A stretch of DNA of 64,000 bases from Sclerotiophoma versabilis (lineage: Eukaryota > Ascomycota > Dothideomycetes > Pleosporales > Didymellaceae), in the NCBI GenBank assembly GCA_012274445.1, contig JAAROD010000069.1, positions 496,001 through 560,000 on the forward strand, in the 5' to 3' direction. The position numbers were made by a program, and so were the translations under genes. The notes beneath the pieces were generated by a model. It saw nothing but the letters and a program-made list of their open reading frames with translations. It did no database searches and had not been told where the DNA came from. The stretch's first letter is position 1, and each line of letters begins with the position of its first letter. Below, in pieces: positions 11,760 to 22,577 of this stretch.

Positions 11760-13760
11760 GATGTCGTAAGGTGTGCAAGCTTTCGAGAAAGGGTTCGTAA
11801 AGCCACGTATCTGGTAATGCGGCGATGCGGCGATGCGGCGATGCGGTAGCTTGCTTGAAGCTCGAAAGCGATGACGCCTGTCGCGCGGTCCAACGAGATA
11901 CTTGGCACGCTAGTACAAAGACGCCTAGTCAATTCACCAAAAACCGCGGTCGTATGCGAACTTGTGTTTCTTTGATCCTGATTTCAACAACAGCAGGGGA
12001 TTCTCATAGATACACTGCAACAACACCTAAACATAAACTAGCATGCAGGCAGTTGTGGTTTCCTCTGCCAGAGGATTTGGTGCTTCCTTTCCGAGATCCC
12101 TGGAGCTACATGTGCTTCACCGACCGGTCGTTCTGCCTCATTGTCTCGATCTGAGCATCTACAGACGAGTCTGCCTTGTTGCCTCCTTGTTCTCATATTG
12201 GAAGTCAGGATTCTTATACCGATACCCCGCTCAAGCATATATAAGATCGACAGGATTCCTTGGTTTTACCTTTCTTCCTCCTGCCTCTGGTCTTCCGTTG
12301 AGCTCTAAGCCATGAGCTACAGCGCCGGCCCTGGATTTTTAATGAAGTTTCCGCCCCTAGACTCCAAAGCCACCTGCGTGAGGCTTCGCAAATCATGGCC
12401 CAAGGATACTTACTAGGCCACCGGTAGAAGCCAGTACTGGAGAGTCGTCGCCTCACATGTTCGAACTTGTAGGAGACAACTATCGATAATTTGATAGACT
12501 GCGTCCGGTCGATGACCTGAACGTGTGTCGTGACATAGCGAGACATGGGAATGTTCCGGCCCAGCATACTAGCTCATCAGTCGTGTTGTCCACCCGTAGA
12601 TGGTGCATATCGAAGCACTCTTGTGGTGACAACTGATTTCTTAATACCATAGTATGCTTGAATCTGGTACCACGGGGGACACTCCGGACGCAGCTTGCTG
12701 TTTCCCTTCCTTGACCGCCTTTTCAGCCCTTCCCAACCTCCTGCTTGACCTTATGCAGGGTGGTGCCAGGGTTGCACAAATACACCGTGACAACAGACCT
12801 TCCTTGTGGGTAAAAGTAGGCCACGAATCGTACGTCAGGTTTACCACGGTGGCTGGATGAAGCTCGAATCAAACCTTGACGGCAGGGACTGGATCGTGGG
12901 ACAAGGCTGCAACAACACTCGCAAGGCCGAAATGACTGCGATCTTATTAGGTTCCGCGGAAGATTTTGCTCGCGGTCGCGGACTTCCGTTAATATTTACG
13001 ATGAAGCTTGAGTTTAGCGCATTCCGATTGCCTTACCCAATGCTGATTGATCTTTGAGCGCATATCTGAGTGACAAGCTCGAAGGCCTCACCACGGACTC
13101 AGCGACAACGCACTCAGATGTATTTATCATCAACCCCGCGTCTTTGACCCCCCCAATCGGTAAAGCTAACGGCATTGATATCCTATCAATGCAACCCTCA
13201 CCGGATAGCCTTGGAACACCTCGATCTGGTAGCTGGCTCCAAAAGTGAGGCTTACAAAGGTATTCTTGCTTTTGCAGGAGCAATGGTAGCTGAAAGGAGC
13301 TCTGCCCATAATTTCACTCATCGCTGATTCAGCTGTGTAGGCAGAAAACGGTGTTCCAAGACACTCTTTGCCTTGATATCGCCTCACAGCGAACATCCGG
13401 CGATGACAATGGCGGCACAGTCAGGCCATATTGTTGCACACCCAACGTATGTATGGTTGCTGGCTGTTACCAGCCAATCGTGCATCGTACTGCATGGACT
13501 AGAACCTGCCCACTGGGTCCGAAAAATGGTGCAAACCGTTGAGTCAAGATTGCTGCCTATTTCCTGCTACCATGTGCTCGGTTGAGGGACGCAGTAGCCT
13601 GCGCAAAGGCTGTTATGAATCGTACCATAGAGCAGTTAGCGCCTATCAGCTTCACTTGGTCGCCGGAAGTTTATATATCGGTTGACCTAGTTCAGCTGAG
13701 AACAGTGCACCCCCTCTTCCATATCTTTCAAAGGCCATCGTAAACGTACGTACATCAGCT
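11760..13760. other. 2-kb gene-poor region
   Basis: Only short, unconvincing frames occur on both strands. The left end is the VMA9 promoter and holds a tandem 8-bp repeat (separate entry). The right end is the promoter of the polyproline gene. I looked for decayed gene or transposon fragments and recognised none. Confidence 0.45.
11816..11847. repeat. Tandem 8-bp repeat (GATGCGGC)
   Basis: Four consecutive copies of GATGCGGC, the first and last with one mismatch, lie about 57-88 bp upstream of the VMA9 start codon, probably in its 5' UTR or core promoter. Read directly from the sequence. Confidence 0.9.
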
Positions 13761-15220
13761 ATGGACTCGGACGATCTAGTGATCATCGAAAGCGACCCAT
13801 CAATGAGCGTTGCTGCTTCCCCGTTTGCCCACTCGCGGCTCGAGATTCCGAAGGATGTTGATTTGGACGAAGAATCCGAGCCCGAGACTCATCCCATCAT
13901 TCACACTAATATCACGATGCGGAACGGCAAATATCGACATCACAACTATCTGAGGGATACCAATGACAATTGTGCTTTCTGCCATGACTTCCTTTTACAA
14001 GCTTACCGTGAAAGGCGGTACGGTGCGTTTCTACCACCACCACCACCCTTGATCGCACCTGTAGGTCAAACTGATCGTTTGAATGCCACACTTCTAATAC
14101 AGACGTGCAGCCTCCATCTCCGCCGCCTCCTCCCCCTCCTCCGCCGCCTCCTCCGCCTCCCCTGACAATGCCTCCCCTGCCAATGCCTCTCGCTTCGTTT
14201 GTAAGTAAGGACTTATAAGAGATAGCATATATGACTTACAAATGATAGCAAATACCTATTCGAGCACCACCACCTGCCTTGGTACCCCCGCCACCTCCAC
14301 CACCTCCTCCAGTAAGTGCCGTAGCAATTAAATCTCTTAGAAGGTCGTTGACTCTCTGGAAGCCACCACCGCCGCCGCCGCCACCACCTCCACCTCCGCC
14401 TCCAGTTTTGTACTGCCCACCTCCACCTCCACCGCCCCCTGGATACGTCAACCTTACTTACAATCCTGATATCGAAGTCTCATCGGCTGAGGCGTTTATT
14501 TCAGCAAACTACTCAGGAGAGAATGTCCTGGACCCTAGCAAAGTTGTCCGTATCCTGCCGTTCTGCCGCAATGTCTTCATAACTTCACACCGCGCGCAAG
14601 CTACAGATTTCGAAGAAGTAAGATGGCTCTTCAAGTACGGTACCACCGAGACGTGGTATGAGAAGCCTAGTAGCGCTCTCCTCAAGCGCATGAGATGTGC
14701 AGAGTTAGCGGACTCCGAGCCGGATGAACTTCCTTCAAGCAGCGCAAAGCCGACCGAGATTCAGACGCCAAAGATCTGGGCATCTGCTGCGCTCACCACA
14801 CCGACGGATGATGTCATTTACGAATGTACTGCCGGCCATATCTCCGATACACCTGGAACGTCCTACTCCAGGACATGCCAACAATGCACCAACGCGAAGT
14901 CCGAGGCCCTAGAAGCCACAGATCTAGTGTACTGTCTTGTGTTCAACAGCACACAGGCTCAGGACATCTTTGTTCCCGGCGGCTCCAGCACCGGTGGTCG
15001 CCAGATCTACAAACTCGTCAAATGTGGTAGCAGAGAAGCAGCTGTTGCCGAGATATTCCACGCCACTGGGTTGAATGGTTGGAACTTAGCGTTCAGCTGC
15101 ACTATGATAGTTTCCGAGGATGCTGAGGATAGAGGAGGGAACTTCAGAAGAGTTAAGGATTTATGGATGCTTGCAAATGACGACGATGATGATAGAGAGT
15201 CTGTCAGAGTCTTCTACTAG
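13761..15220 (+). CDS. Hypothetical protein with polyproline tracts
   Basis: Three exons, 13761-14022, 14103-14200 and 14249-15220, keep phase and give about 443 residues. The N-terminus is acidic (MDSDDLVIIESD...), with a short Cys/His-containing stretch 'NDNCAFCHDFLLQAYRERRY'. The middle has long uninterrupted proline runs in exons 2 and 3. The C-terminal ~250 residues look like a folded domain, with aromatic-rich segments and several cysteines, and an acidic end ('NDDDDDRESVRVFY'). I recognise no family. The proline runs could bind SH3, WW or profilin domains, but this is inference. A possible GTAAGT..TTAG pair inside exon 3 spans only 29 bp and was read as coding. Confidence 0.65.
14105..14443 (+). 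repeat. Proline-codon microsatellite tracts (CCN repeats)
   Basis: Clusters of CCG/CCT/CCA codons lie at about 14105-14160, 14286-14312, 14365-14403 and 14419-14441. They form the polyproline runs of the surrounding gene and a poly-glycine shadow frame on the opposite strand. Confidence 0.85.
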
Positions 15221-15843
15221 CATTTCAGATGCCTGAGGAAGGTTTGCTTCGTTTCCTAGCGTTCTTCCTGCATTGTTTCTTTAGGACTTCCTTCAGTTGC
15301 TCCAAGCCCACACTTCCTTTCCTCAGCGGGCCGTACCGAAGATGCTTGCTCCCGCACAAGTACGCTAATCATGGTCTTGCCTGGTCATGCGCGATGTGTA
15401 CTGCAGGCCTCATGTACAACTGCAGCTCTGCACGCAGCAGTACATTTAAAAGCCTTGTAACGCAAGATGCAACCGACATGCCATGCGGTGCGTCGGACTT
15501 GTCAGACTGGCGACACGATCCCGGCTACAATTAGCGCTTGTTGCCTCACTTTTTCTTCGTCCTACATGCAAGTTCGAGGGCCTGTACGTTTTGTCGTCCA
15601 ATTATCGAAGACCACGACAATTTGCTTTTTGACCCTGGCGCCGATCTTATTTTCTGCTTTTCCCCAACACTCAAAGTCCTTCTTGTTCCTGTTTATATGG
15701 AGTTTCGGCGTCGGGTATACGTTGATAGGATGTGGAGTAGGCGTAGCACTGGTGATAGTTTGAAAAGTCGCTTTGCACCAACGTTATAACGTACAATACC
15801 GCTACTGCTGAATTATAGCGGAGCACGACAAATTGCACTTTCG
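15221..15843. other. Convergent intergenic region
   Basis: 623 bp between two converging stop codons. Expected to hold two 3' UTRs; no gene or motif is recognised. Confidence 0.5.
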
Positions 15844-16886
15844 CTACCGTTCGTCTAAAACTTGCATGAGGAACGAATTCTTGATGCCACACACTTGCCC
15901 TGGGCCGCACCCAAGCGATGCTCGCGCTGCTGCATCGTCCTCGTCCCCTCGCATCTGAGCGATAATGGTGGCGGCTGTCTCGCACGATATCTCATCGCTG
16001 CCAATGGATGGTCTACTTGTTGGCGGTGGGGTCGTTGTTGTGGGAGGACAGAAGCAGTCAGCTGTGCTTGGACAGTCTGGGTCTTCCATGGTGACTTCTG
16101 GTTGTGGTTTAGGGGAAGGGCAACAGCCTTGGCTTGATGTTGTGGCTGGTACACGTTCTGGATGCTTGAATGCTGGCAGATGTTCTTGTGGTCTTTGTGG
16201 TGGTGGTGGTGGTGGTGGTGACGAGTCGGTCTCGCTTGGGCTGGCGTAGTAGCTTTCGACCTGTCTGCAAGCTTCGACGGGCTTTAACATGATGGAGGTC
16301 TTAACCTGAGAATTTGTCGGAGTCCTTCTTATTGGCCCGCATTGTGTCGCTGGGCCACATTTTGTCGGTGGGCCAGTTGGCTGGGTTGACTGTCTCGGAA
16401 TCTGCACGGGTTGTCTTGCCATGGGTAAGGGATGAGGACTGTATTCCCTCGGATAGATCTGGTTCAAAGGTTGTACAAGTAACGGACGAGGCCCATGATT
16501 GGTTGGATATGGAATAGGGACAGTCGGACTCTTCACGATTGATACTGACGTTTCTGGTTCAGCTGAGCCTTCTGCTTGCTCGCACGAGCGGAGGAAAGAA
16601 TCGACTTCTTCCTTCGAGATTCCGTGGCGAGCAAGCAGAGTCCTCAATCTGTCGTTTTCCTGGGCAACCTTGCGCGCCGCCCGCTGCATTTCCTGTGTTG
16701 CAGTGATTCCTCTTGATTCATATTCTTGAACGCGAATTTGAAGGTCTTTGATCAGGTCCTTCCGCCGTGCACGTGAACGCCTTTGGTTGTCCCTAATTCT
16801 GATTGCGTCATCAACCTGGAATTCACGTTAGCGATACAACTGGTCCCGCCACAGCTGCACTCGTAGATACGAACAGTTTTCGACAT
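15844..16886 (-). CDS. bZIP transcription factor with C-terminal cysteines
   Basis: Putative DNA-binding regulator. Exon 1 (16886-16875) encodes MSKT; exon 2 (16815-15844) carries the rest, joined in phase by a 58-bp intron with donor GTTCGT and a CTAAC branch site, giving about 327 residues. The bZIP lies at the N-terminus: basic region 'RIRDNQRRSRARRKDL' followed by a helical zipper to about residue 60. This NxxRSRxRR form differs from the Yap-type NxxAQxxFR. The middle is Pro/Ser/Thr-rich and includes seven prolines in a row. The C-terminus has the conserved-looking 'ISCETAATIIAQMRG' and paired cysteines in 'LGCGPGQVCGIKN'. It is on the same strand as the ArsH-like gene, 291 bp downstream of it. 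The first exon is short and its donor is not optimal, so the start is the least certain part. Confidence 0.83.
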
Positions 16887-17177
16887 CTTGAGTGCGTGTT
16901 TTGCAGGTACTCAAGCGTTCGCATAGGATGGAACTTTGCAGATTGCGATACTTGAAAGACGCGGATCGCTCATCCGAGTTCGGGGAGTCTGTGCGCCTTA
17001 CGCTAAAATTTGTGGCAAGAGCTATCGTCAAGCGCTTCACATCGATCGTTCTCGACCTTCTCGTAGACTTCTTTATTGCACTGCCAAGCCCCAGTACCGA
17101 GACCTAATGCGTCGCTGTCTATATCGCAAAAATCCAAATCAAATCCAAGTCTAGTGTATCCAGCTTTGCACACAATC

Positions 17178-18343
17178 TCACATCTTCTTTAGATCTGGTC
17201 CTGCTTCAGCTTCTTTTTCTCTTGCCAGCCTCTCCTTTTCTGCTTTGCTCCGCGTTTCTTCTCTTTCGCTATAACGATCGCCGAACAGGTCAAAATGTGG
17301 TCGCATAACCAGGGTATACTTGACGAACTCTTCCATACAGTCTACAAGTCGGTCCCTGTTACCGCTCGGCATTAATCGGCTTCCGCCTTCGACATCTTCT
17401 GGTTCGGTGAACTGCTTATACGCCATTGGGATGGAGCTTTGATTCGGGATAGCGAACATGCGCATCCAGCGTCCAAGAACTCGCAGGGTGTTCACAGTGT
17501 TGAAAGACTGGGAGCCTCCAGACACCTGTGCGATTGCCAACGTGCGTCCTTGTGTAGGTCGAACAGAGCCTGTTGATAACGGTATCCAGTCGATCTGGTT
17601 CTTAAAAACAGCGGTCACGTTGCCATGCTGCTCAGGACTGATCCAGATGTGGCCATCACTCCACTTGCTAAGCTCGCGCAGCTCTTGTACCTTTGGATGC
17701 GAATGCTGCTCGTCATCCTTTACCGGAAGCCCCTTTGGGTCGTACATACGAACATCGCAACCGAGGCGGAACAATATTCTACTGGCCTCATATGACAAGA
17801 GCCGCGAGTATGATCTATTGTCGTCAATAAAGGCTTTACTTTGAATTTCAGTCAGAGGTACTCTTACCGGTTACGCATGCTACCATGCAGAACAAGGACT
17901 CTGAGTCTGTCTTGGTCGCTGCTGAGGATCTGGTTCTCAACCATCTTCAAAGTTGTGCTCAGCTCCAGCTGAGAAATCCAGTCGCTTTTCGATGTCTCTT
18001 CATCGAGGAGGAACGGCCTGTGTCTTTCCCGGACTTCAGCATCATCCTGGGTTTGAGGGATAGCGAAGGATCGCTTGCGATAAGCTTGGTCTACTTCGAG
18101 CTCCTTCCTGGCGCGTTCTGCCGCAGTATTGTTCAGATCGCCGTTGCTCATCCTAGGCGCAATTTTATGAAAGCAACGAAGCGTAGCGGTCGTGCTTAGG
18201 CTCGTGGGTCGAATCGCGCTTTGCAAAAGAGTCATTAACTGATTAACTGGTCGCGTGCAGCCACGGATTCTCCAGCGACTTGGAAGGGGTTCTGGAATTT
18301 TGCTCGAAGGTATGATGCAAGACGAAGCCACTACAGGGTCCAT
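17178..18343 (-). CDS. arsH: ArsH-like NADPH-dependent FMN reductase
   Basis: Flavodoxin-fold reductase of the ArsH family; bacterial members oxidise trivalent organoarsenicals and also have quinone/azo reductase activity. Exons 18343-17868 and 17814-17178 keep phase (53-bp intron) and give 370 residues. The FMN-binding loop follows '[17 protein letters not shown]', which spans the splice site, and the family block '[19 protein letters not shown]' is clear, as is '[16 protein letters not shown]'. The C-terminal tail is charged. The first 64 residues precede the usual family start; an internal ATG at 18151 (MSNGDLNN) would give 306 residues, nearer the norm. No Acr3 pump or ArsC is nearby. Confidence 0.9.
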
Positions 18344-19367
18344 GCTATTTCACTTGGAGTTAGGCCACATAGTGTTCGGTAGGTCATCCGGGTTATCCTA
18401 TTCGCTCAAAGTCGCAGCCTCGGCACGGGCCCACTACTAATTACTGCTGATTCAGGCATACTAGGTTACGCATCCTTGCTCTATCGTGTGCTATCTATCT
18501 TCATTCTCTTGACAAAAATCCAACTACCGACCTTGAACGTCCAGAAGCCAGTCGGCCTGCTGGGGCGTCTCGAAAAATCACCATGATGGCGATGCGATGC
18601 GATGCCAATGCTTGTAATCAGGAAATGCTTGGATTCCACCACGGCGCTTCAGCGCAACACCAAGCATTGCATGTGTACCTTCGAGTGTGAAGACTGTATG
18701 CGCGTTTGTGGATACCTAAAATTACGAGAGCGAGTGCGATTGAGACAGGCTAAGCTGAATCCTACAACCCCAGTTCGTACAGGTACACGGGGTGCTTCAC
18801 AATGAGAGAGTACTAGGTACAGTCAAGGACCGAAGGCACAGGTGACTTGGGTGTTTATGGATAGGACAATGGCGGCCGAAGACGATCCGTAAATGGTAGG
18901 CCCGCTTGACCATAATTACAATGGTGGCTCTCCGGAATATCTTATAGGTTTGTATTACGCCGATACCGTTGGTGTCTTGCAGTAGTAAGAACCTGTTGTT
19001 CCAGAATGGAACTCAGACCCGAGCTGCACAATTGCCAAGGATTAGGACGATACCTTCCTCTGCACAACATTCTCCTTCCTGGCGTTTCCTCTAGCACACG
19101 TCCATGCCTGTAAAGATCTGTAAGATGAACCCCAGAGGTTATTATCAAGATTTATCGATGATGTAGTACCAACCGGAGGCTAGCCAGCCATGCTCTCACT
19201 TTTCCAAGCCAGCTACCTGAACTGTCTAGCCCAGATCAGCAGATGGAAGGCATTTTGGCATCGACAATTTGCTACCGTGACAGAACGCTCTACCTTATCA
19301 CACTCTAGATTCAGTGGGATGACTGGGCTCCTAAAGTTCTATATTCTGCGTCGAGGGCAATCGTTGA
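18344..19367. other. Gene-poor region, possibly with more decayed GH43 sequence
   Basis: About 1 kb between the ArsH start and the recognisable GH43 remnant. The N-terminal two-thirds of a GH43 gene would be expected here, but I find no recognisable catalytic motif. Small (GATGC)n-like repeats occur near 18586-18605. Confidence 0.4.
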
Positions 19368-20109
19368 TTCGCTGACGAGGGTGACGGGCTCGGTTTCGCC
19401 CCAGAGATATCACTCTCCGAGCAGCTACTCTTTTGGAGGCCTCCCGAGACCCCACTACTCGCTATCTCGCCACGGCGACATCTCTCGAGAGTCAAGATGA
19501 CTGCTGATACCGTGTCCAGTCCAGCTGAAGATAGTTTCGGCCTCATCGCTTGCAGACAGACCGCAACTGTATTCGATTACAGCATAGACCTGTCATTCCA
19601 ACCACAACACGCAGACGAAAAGGCAGGGGTCACCATCTTCCTGACCCAGATGCAACACATTGACCTCGGCATCCATCAACTTCAGCACCAACAGCAGCCT
19701 GACGCCACAGCTCGGAGAGCGTGTGGAGGCAGTCGGTAAACCCAACTGCACTGCACCAGAGACCCGTATTGTATCCTTACTAGAGACAAGACACACTCAG
19801 CATGTTTGCCTGAATAATGATGCAGCCGAGTTCACTATATAGACTCGCAGCGGCTTCCATGTTGACCCAAAGAGGAGATCAGTATGGGGGCCACGAGTAC
19901 TGAGATTGTTTAGGTGGTAGTAGCCCGTTTACTGGTAGGTGAAGTCCGCTGCAATCTTGGACCTGTATCAGACGGAAGATCCTGGAGGCACAATTGTTGG
20001 CGCTTTCGCTACAAACAACGATGGGACCACTACTCCAGCGTATCTTAGTAGAGGGCGTTTTACTCCGAAGAAGCAAGTGACAGCGACTGGTATGTTCATT
20101 CTAACATGA
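19368..20109 (+). pseudogene. Decayed GH43 glycosidase, C-terminal remnant
   Basis: The fragment matches the C-terminal beta-sandwich domain of fungal GH43 beta-xylosidase-type enzymes. Frame one (19368-~19680) reads '..LLFWRPPETPLLAISP..' then 'ADEKAGVTIFLTQMQHIDLG'. The match continues in another frame with 'NFSTNSSLTPQLGERVEAVG' to about 19760, implying a 1-nt shift near 19675. Further on, 'STEIV' is followed by a stop (TAG at 19911) and, in another frame, 'GGSSPFTG'. After a short intervening stretch, 'GTIVGAFATNNDGTTTPAYL' and 'SRGRFTPKKQV' complete the domain (19985 onward), ending at TGA 20107. Frameshifts plus an internal stop and no recognisable catalytic N-terminus indicate a pseudogene. 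Family naming is from remembered GH43 C-terminal motifs. Confidence 0.75.
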
Positions 20110-20573
20110 CTGCCCCGGTTTTCAGATAAGCTGTGGGATTAGCGTACGGACGGACTTTCGGAAGCAAGATTCTCCACAGTTGTGCGTCTAACTGTCCGGC
20201 TGTCGTTGCATCGAAGGATATCAAGCTACACCGAAATGCATGAGGCTAATGGAGCTCAATGCTACGTCAGCCCGCTAGAAGGGCCTTTTGCACGTCGCCT
20301 AACAAAGACCCACCAAGAAGATCAAAATCAGCAAGGTCACATGAGCCAAAGCCGTTTGCAATTGCCGACCCGCGGGCGTTCTCTTCCCCACTCCAGATTT
20401 GTCTCCGCACTGCAACTCCACACTCCGCCTACGCTACTTGTGCAGGGTACCGTACTACCTATCGTGGTGAGATGGACGGAATGACGACACATCCTCCACT
20501 TGCCGGGAGCCTGGTCCTATAAAATGTGCAGGCACCAAGTCTGGAAGCAATTGCTGCACCACCGCCTGTTACC
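20110..20573. promoter_or_regulatory. Promoter region of the GH1 gene
   Basis: Upstream region of the GH1 start. It contains a TATA box (separate entry) and a CCCCAC at about 20388-20393, which fits the loose carbon-catabolite repressor consensus SYGGGG on the reverse strand; a single such site is weak evidence. Confidence 0.4.
20518..20524 (+). promoter_or_regulatory. TATA box upstream of the GH1 gene
   Basis: TATAAAA lies about 50 bp upstream of the chosen start codon at 20574, a plausible spacing for a fungal core promoter with a short leader. Confidence 0.6.
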
Positions 20574-22509
20574 ATGAAGCTTGTCTCCATACTTGTGGCT
20601 AGCAGCGTCGCTGCTGCTCAGCAAGTCTATGTTCCAGTGAATGGGCCATCGTCACGACCCCAATGCGCTGCTAACGGAAGCTATGCGACAGCCACTCCAG
20701 TATACTCATTCCGTGACTTCAGCTTCACGCAGACAGAGACGGTCCGAACAGCAACTTCTCGACCAGCCCCAACAACCACTACAACATTTGCACCTCCGTA
20801 TGCATCCCTGAGTAGCCTCGTACCAAGTCTGACAACAACGCAATGGGGCAACTGGGATCCCTCTTCCAACGCGAGTGCTACAGATGTTGGGGTACCGTAC
20901 GGTAATGCTTCCTGGACAAGCTTGTGGACAGCCGTACCTTGGACAAACTTTACGCGTGGCATCTACTCGACCACGGTGGAGCCTACAGCTGTGCCTACTA
21001 GCGAGCTCATACTTCCTCCACCAGAGTATCTGGCACCCCGTGAATGCTACACCTTCCCAGAGGACTTTCTTCTTGGAGTCGTATGTGCAGCAAAGACAAA
21101 ACTGTTACGATGGGATGCTGACTCGCGTACAGGCAGGCAGTGCCACGCAAATTGAAGGCGCAATTGCAGATGAGGGCCGAACACCAACCTATACGGACGT
21201 ATCGATTCTGCTGGATCCCGCGTCATCGCCGAACTATGTCACAAACGAGAACTACTATCTGTACAAGCAGGATATCGAACGTCTCGCCTCTATGGGCGTC
21301 AAGTATTACCGTTTCTCTATTCCATGGTCACGCATCCTGCCGTTTGTGCTCCCAGGAACACCCGTCAATAAGCAAGGCCTGGATCACTACGACGATCTCA
21401 TCAACTTTATTCTAGAAAAGGGTATGCTACCAGCAGTTATGCTGCTTCACACCGACAGCCCACTTCAGTTCTACTCCAACTACACAGACACTGCAATCGC
21501 TCCTGGTACCGGTGGCATCGGATACGTCGACGCAGGGTTCCAGAATTCATACAAGAACGTATCGTACGAGGATGCGTTTGTCAATTATGGCAAGATCATC
21601 ATGACACACTTTGCAGACCGCGTACCTATTTTCTGGACTTTCAACGAGCCACTGCTCGGCTCACGGAACGGAAAATCAATCAACACAGTCATCAAAGCCC
21701 ATGCGCGCCTCTACCACTTCTATCACGAAGAAATCAAGGGCACGGGAAAGATCTCCCTTACGTTCAATAATAACTTCGGAGTTCCTCGCGATCCTAAAAA
21801 CCCAGCTGATGTCGACGCCGCAAACCACTTCAACTCTTTCCAGCTTGCCACATTCGCAAACCCAATCTTCCTGGGCATCGACTACCCTGACTCGTTCAAG
21901 ATGTCAATAGCCGACTACGTGCCCCTGAACGCCTCAGAGCTTGCCTATCTCAACGGCACCGCAGACTTCTTCTCCATCCAGCCCTACACCGCGACAGTCG
22001 TCAGCCCACCCCCGAACAGCTCCATCGCCGAATGCGCAGCCAACATCTCGCACCCACTGCGGCCCTACTGCGTCACACAAAGCACAACAGTGCACGACAC
22101 ACAATGGAACATAGGCTACCGAAGCCAGACATACGTCTACACCACACCAACCTACTTCCGGACCTACCTCAACTATCTCTGGAACACCTTCAAGGCGCCC
22201 GTAGCCGTGACCGAATTCGGCACTCCTGTCTTCGGCGAGGCAGAGAAGGAGCTCAAGGACCAGCTCTTCGACAGCCCGCGCAGCCAGTACTACCAGTACT
22301 ACCTCAACGAGGGACTGAAAGCCCTGTGGGAAGACGGAGTGCAGTGGATTGGAGCGTTCGCGTGGAGCTTTGCGGATAACTGGGAGTTTGGCGATTACGA
22401 CGCGCATTTTGGCATTCAGACGGTGAATCGCACGACGCAGGAGCGCAGGTATAAGAAGAGTTTCTTCGATTATGTCGATTTCATCGAGAGTCGGAGACAG
22501 AAGGCGTGA
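20574..22509 (+). CDS. Secreted GH1 family beta-glycosidase
   Basis: Two exons, 20574-21080 and 21133-22509 (52-bp intron GTATGT...ACAG, phase 0), give 627 residues. Residues 1-16 (MKLVSILVASSVAAAQ) look like a signal peptide. Residues ~20-155 form a Ser/Thr/Pro-rich extension not present in classical GH1 enzymes. The GH1 barrel begins at 'FPEDFLLGVAGSATQIEG' around residue 160. The acid/base Glu is in 'FWTFNEP' (about E341), and the nucleophile is probably the Glu of 'VAVTEFGTP' (about E530). The usual motif is I/V-T-E-N-G, so Phe replaces Asn after the Glu. Many N-glycosylation sequons support secretion. Likely a beta-glucosidase-like enzyme; the substrate cannot be told. Confidence 0.9.
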
Positions 22510-22577
22510 GCGTGAGCATGAGCGTGAGCGTGGAGGAGGAAAAGAAAAAGAAAAAGAAAAAGAAAAAGAAGAAAAGC
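22503..22577 (+). repeat. Simple repeats at the 3' end of the GH1 gene
   Basis: Imperfect GTGAGC hexamers (about 22506-22531) are followed directly by AGAAAA hexamers (about 22540-22575). The first overlaps the GH1 stop codon. Both lie in the 3' UTR. Confidence 0.85.

Noticed and set aside
14313..14341. Possible 29-bp intron in the polyproline gene (GTAAGT...TTAG)
   Set aside because: Too short for a fungal spliceosomal intron and the frame is open through it.
14236..14451. Poly-glycine open frame on the minus strand
   Set aside because: Simple complement of the proline-codon tracts of the plus-strand gene.
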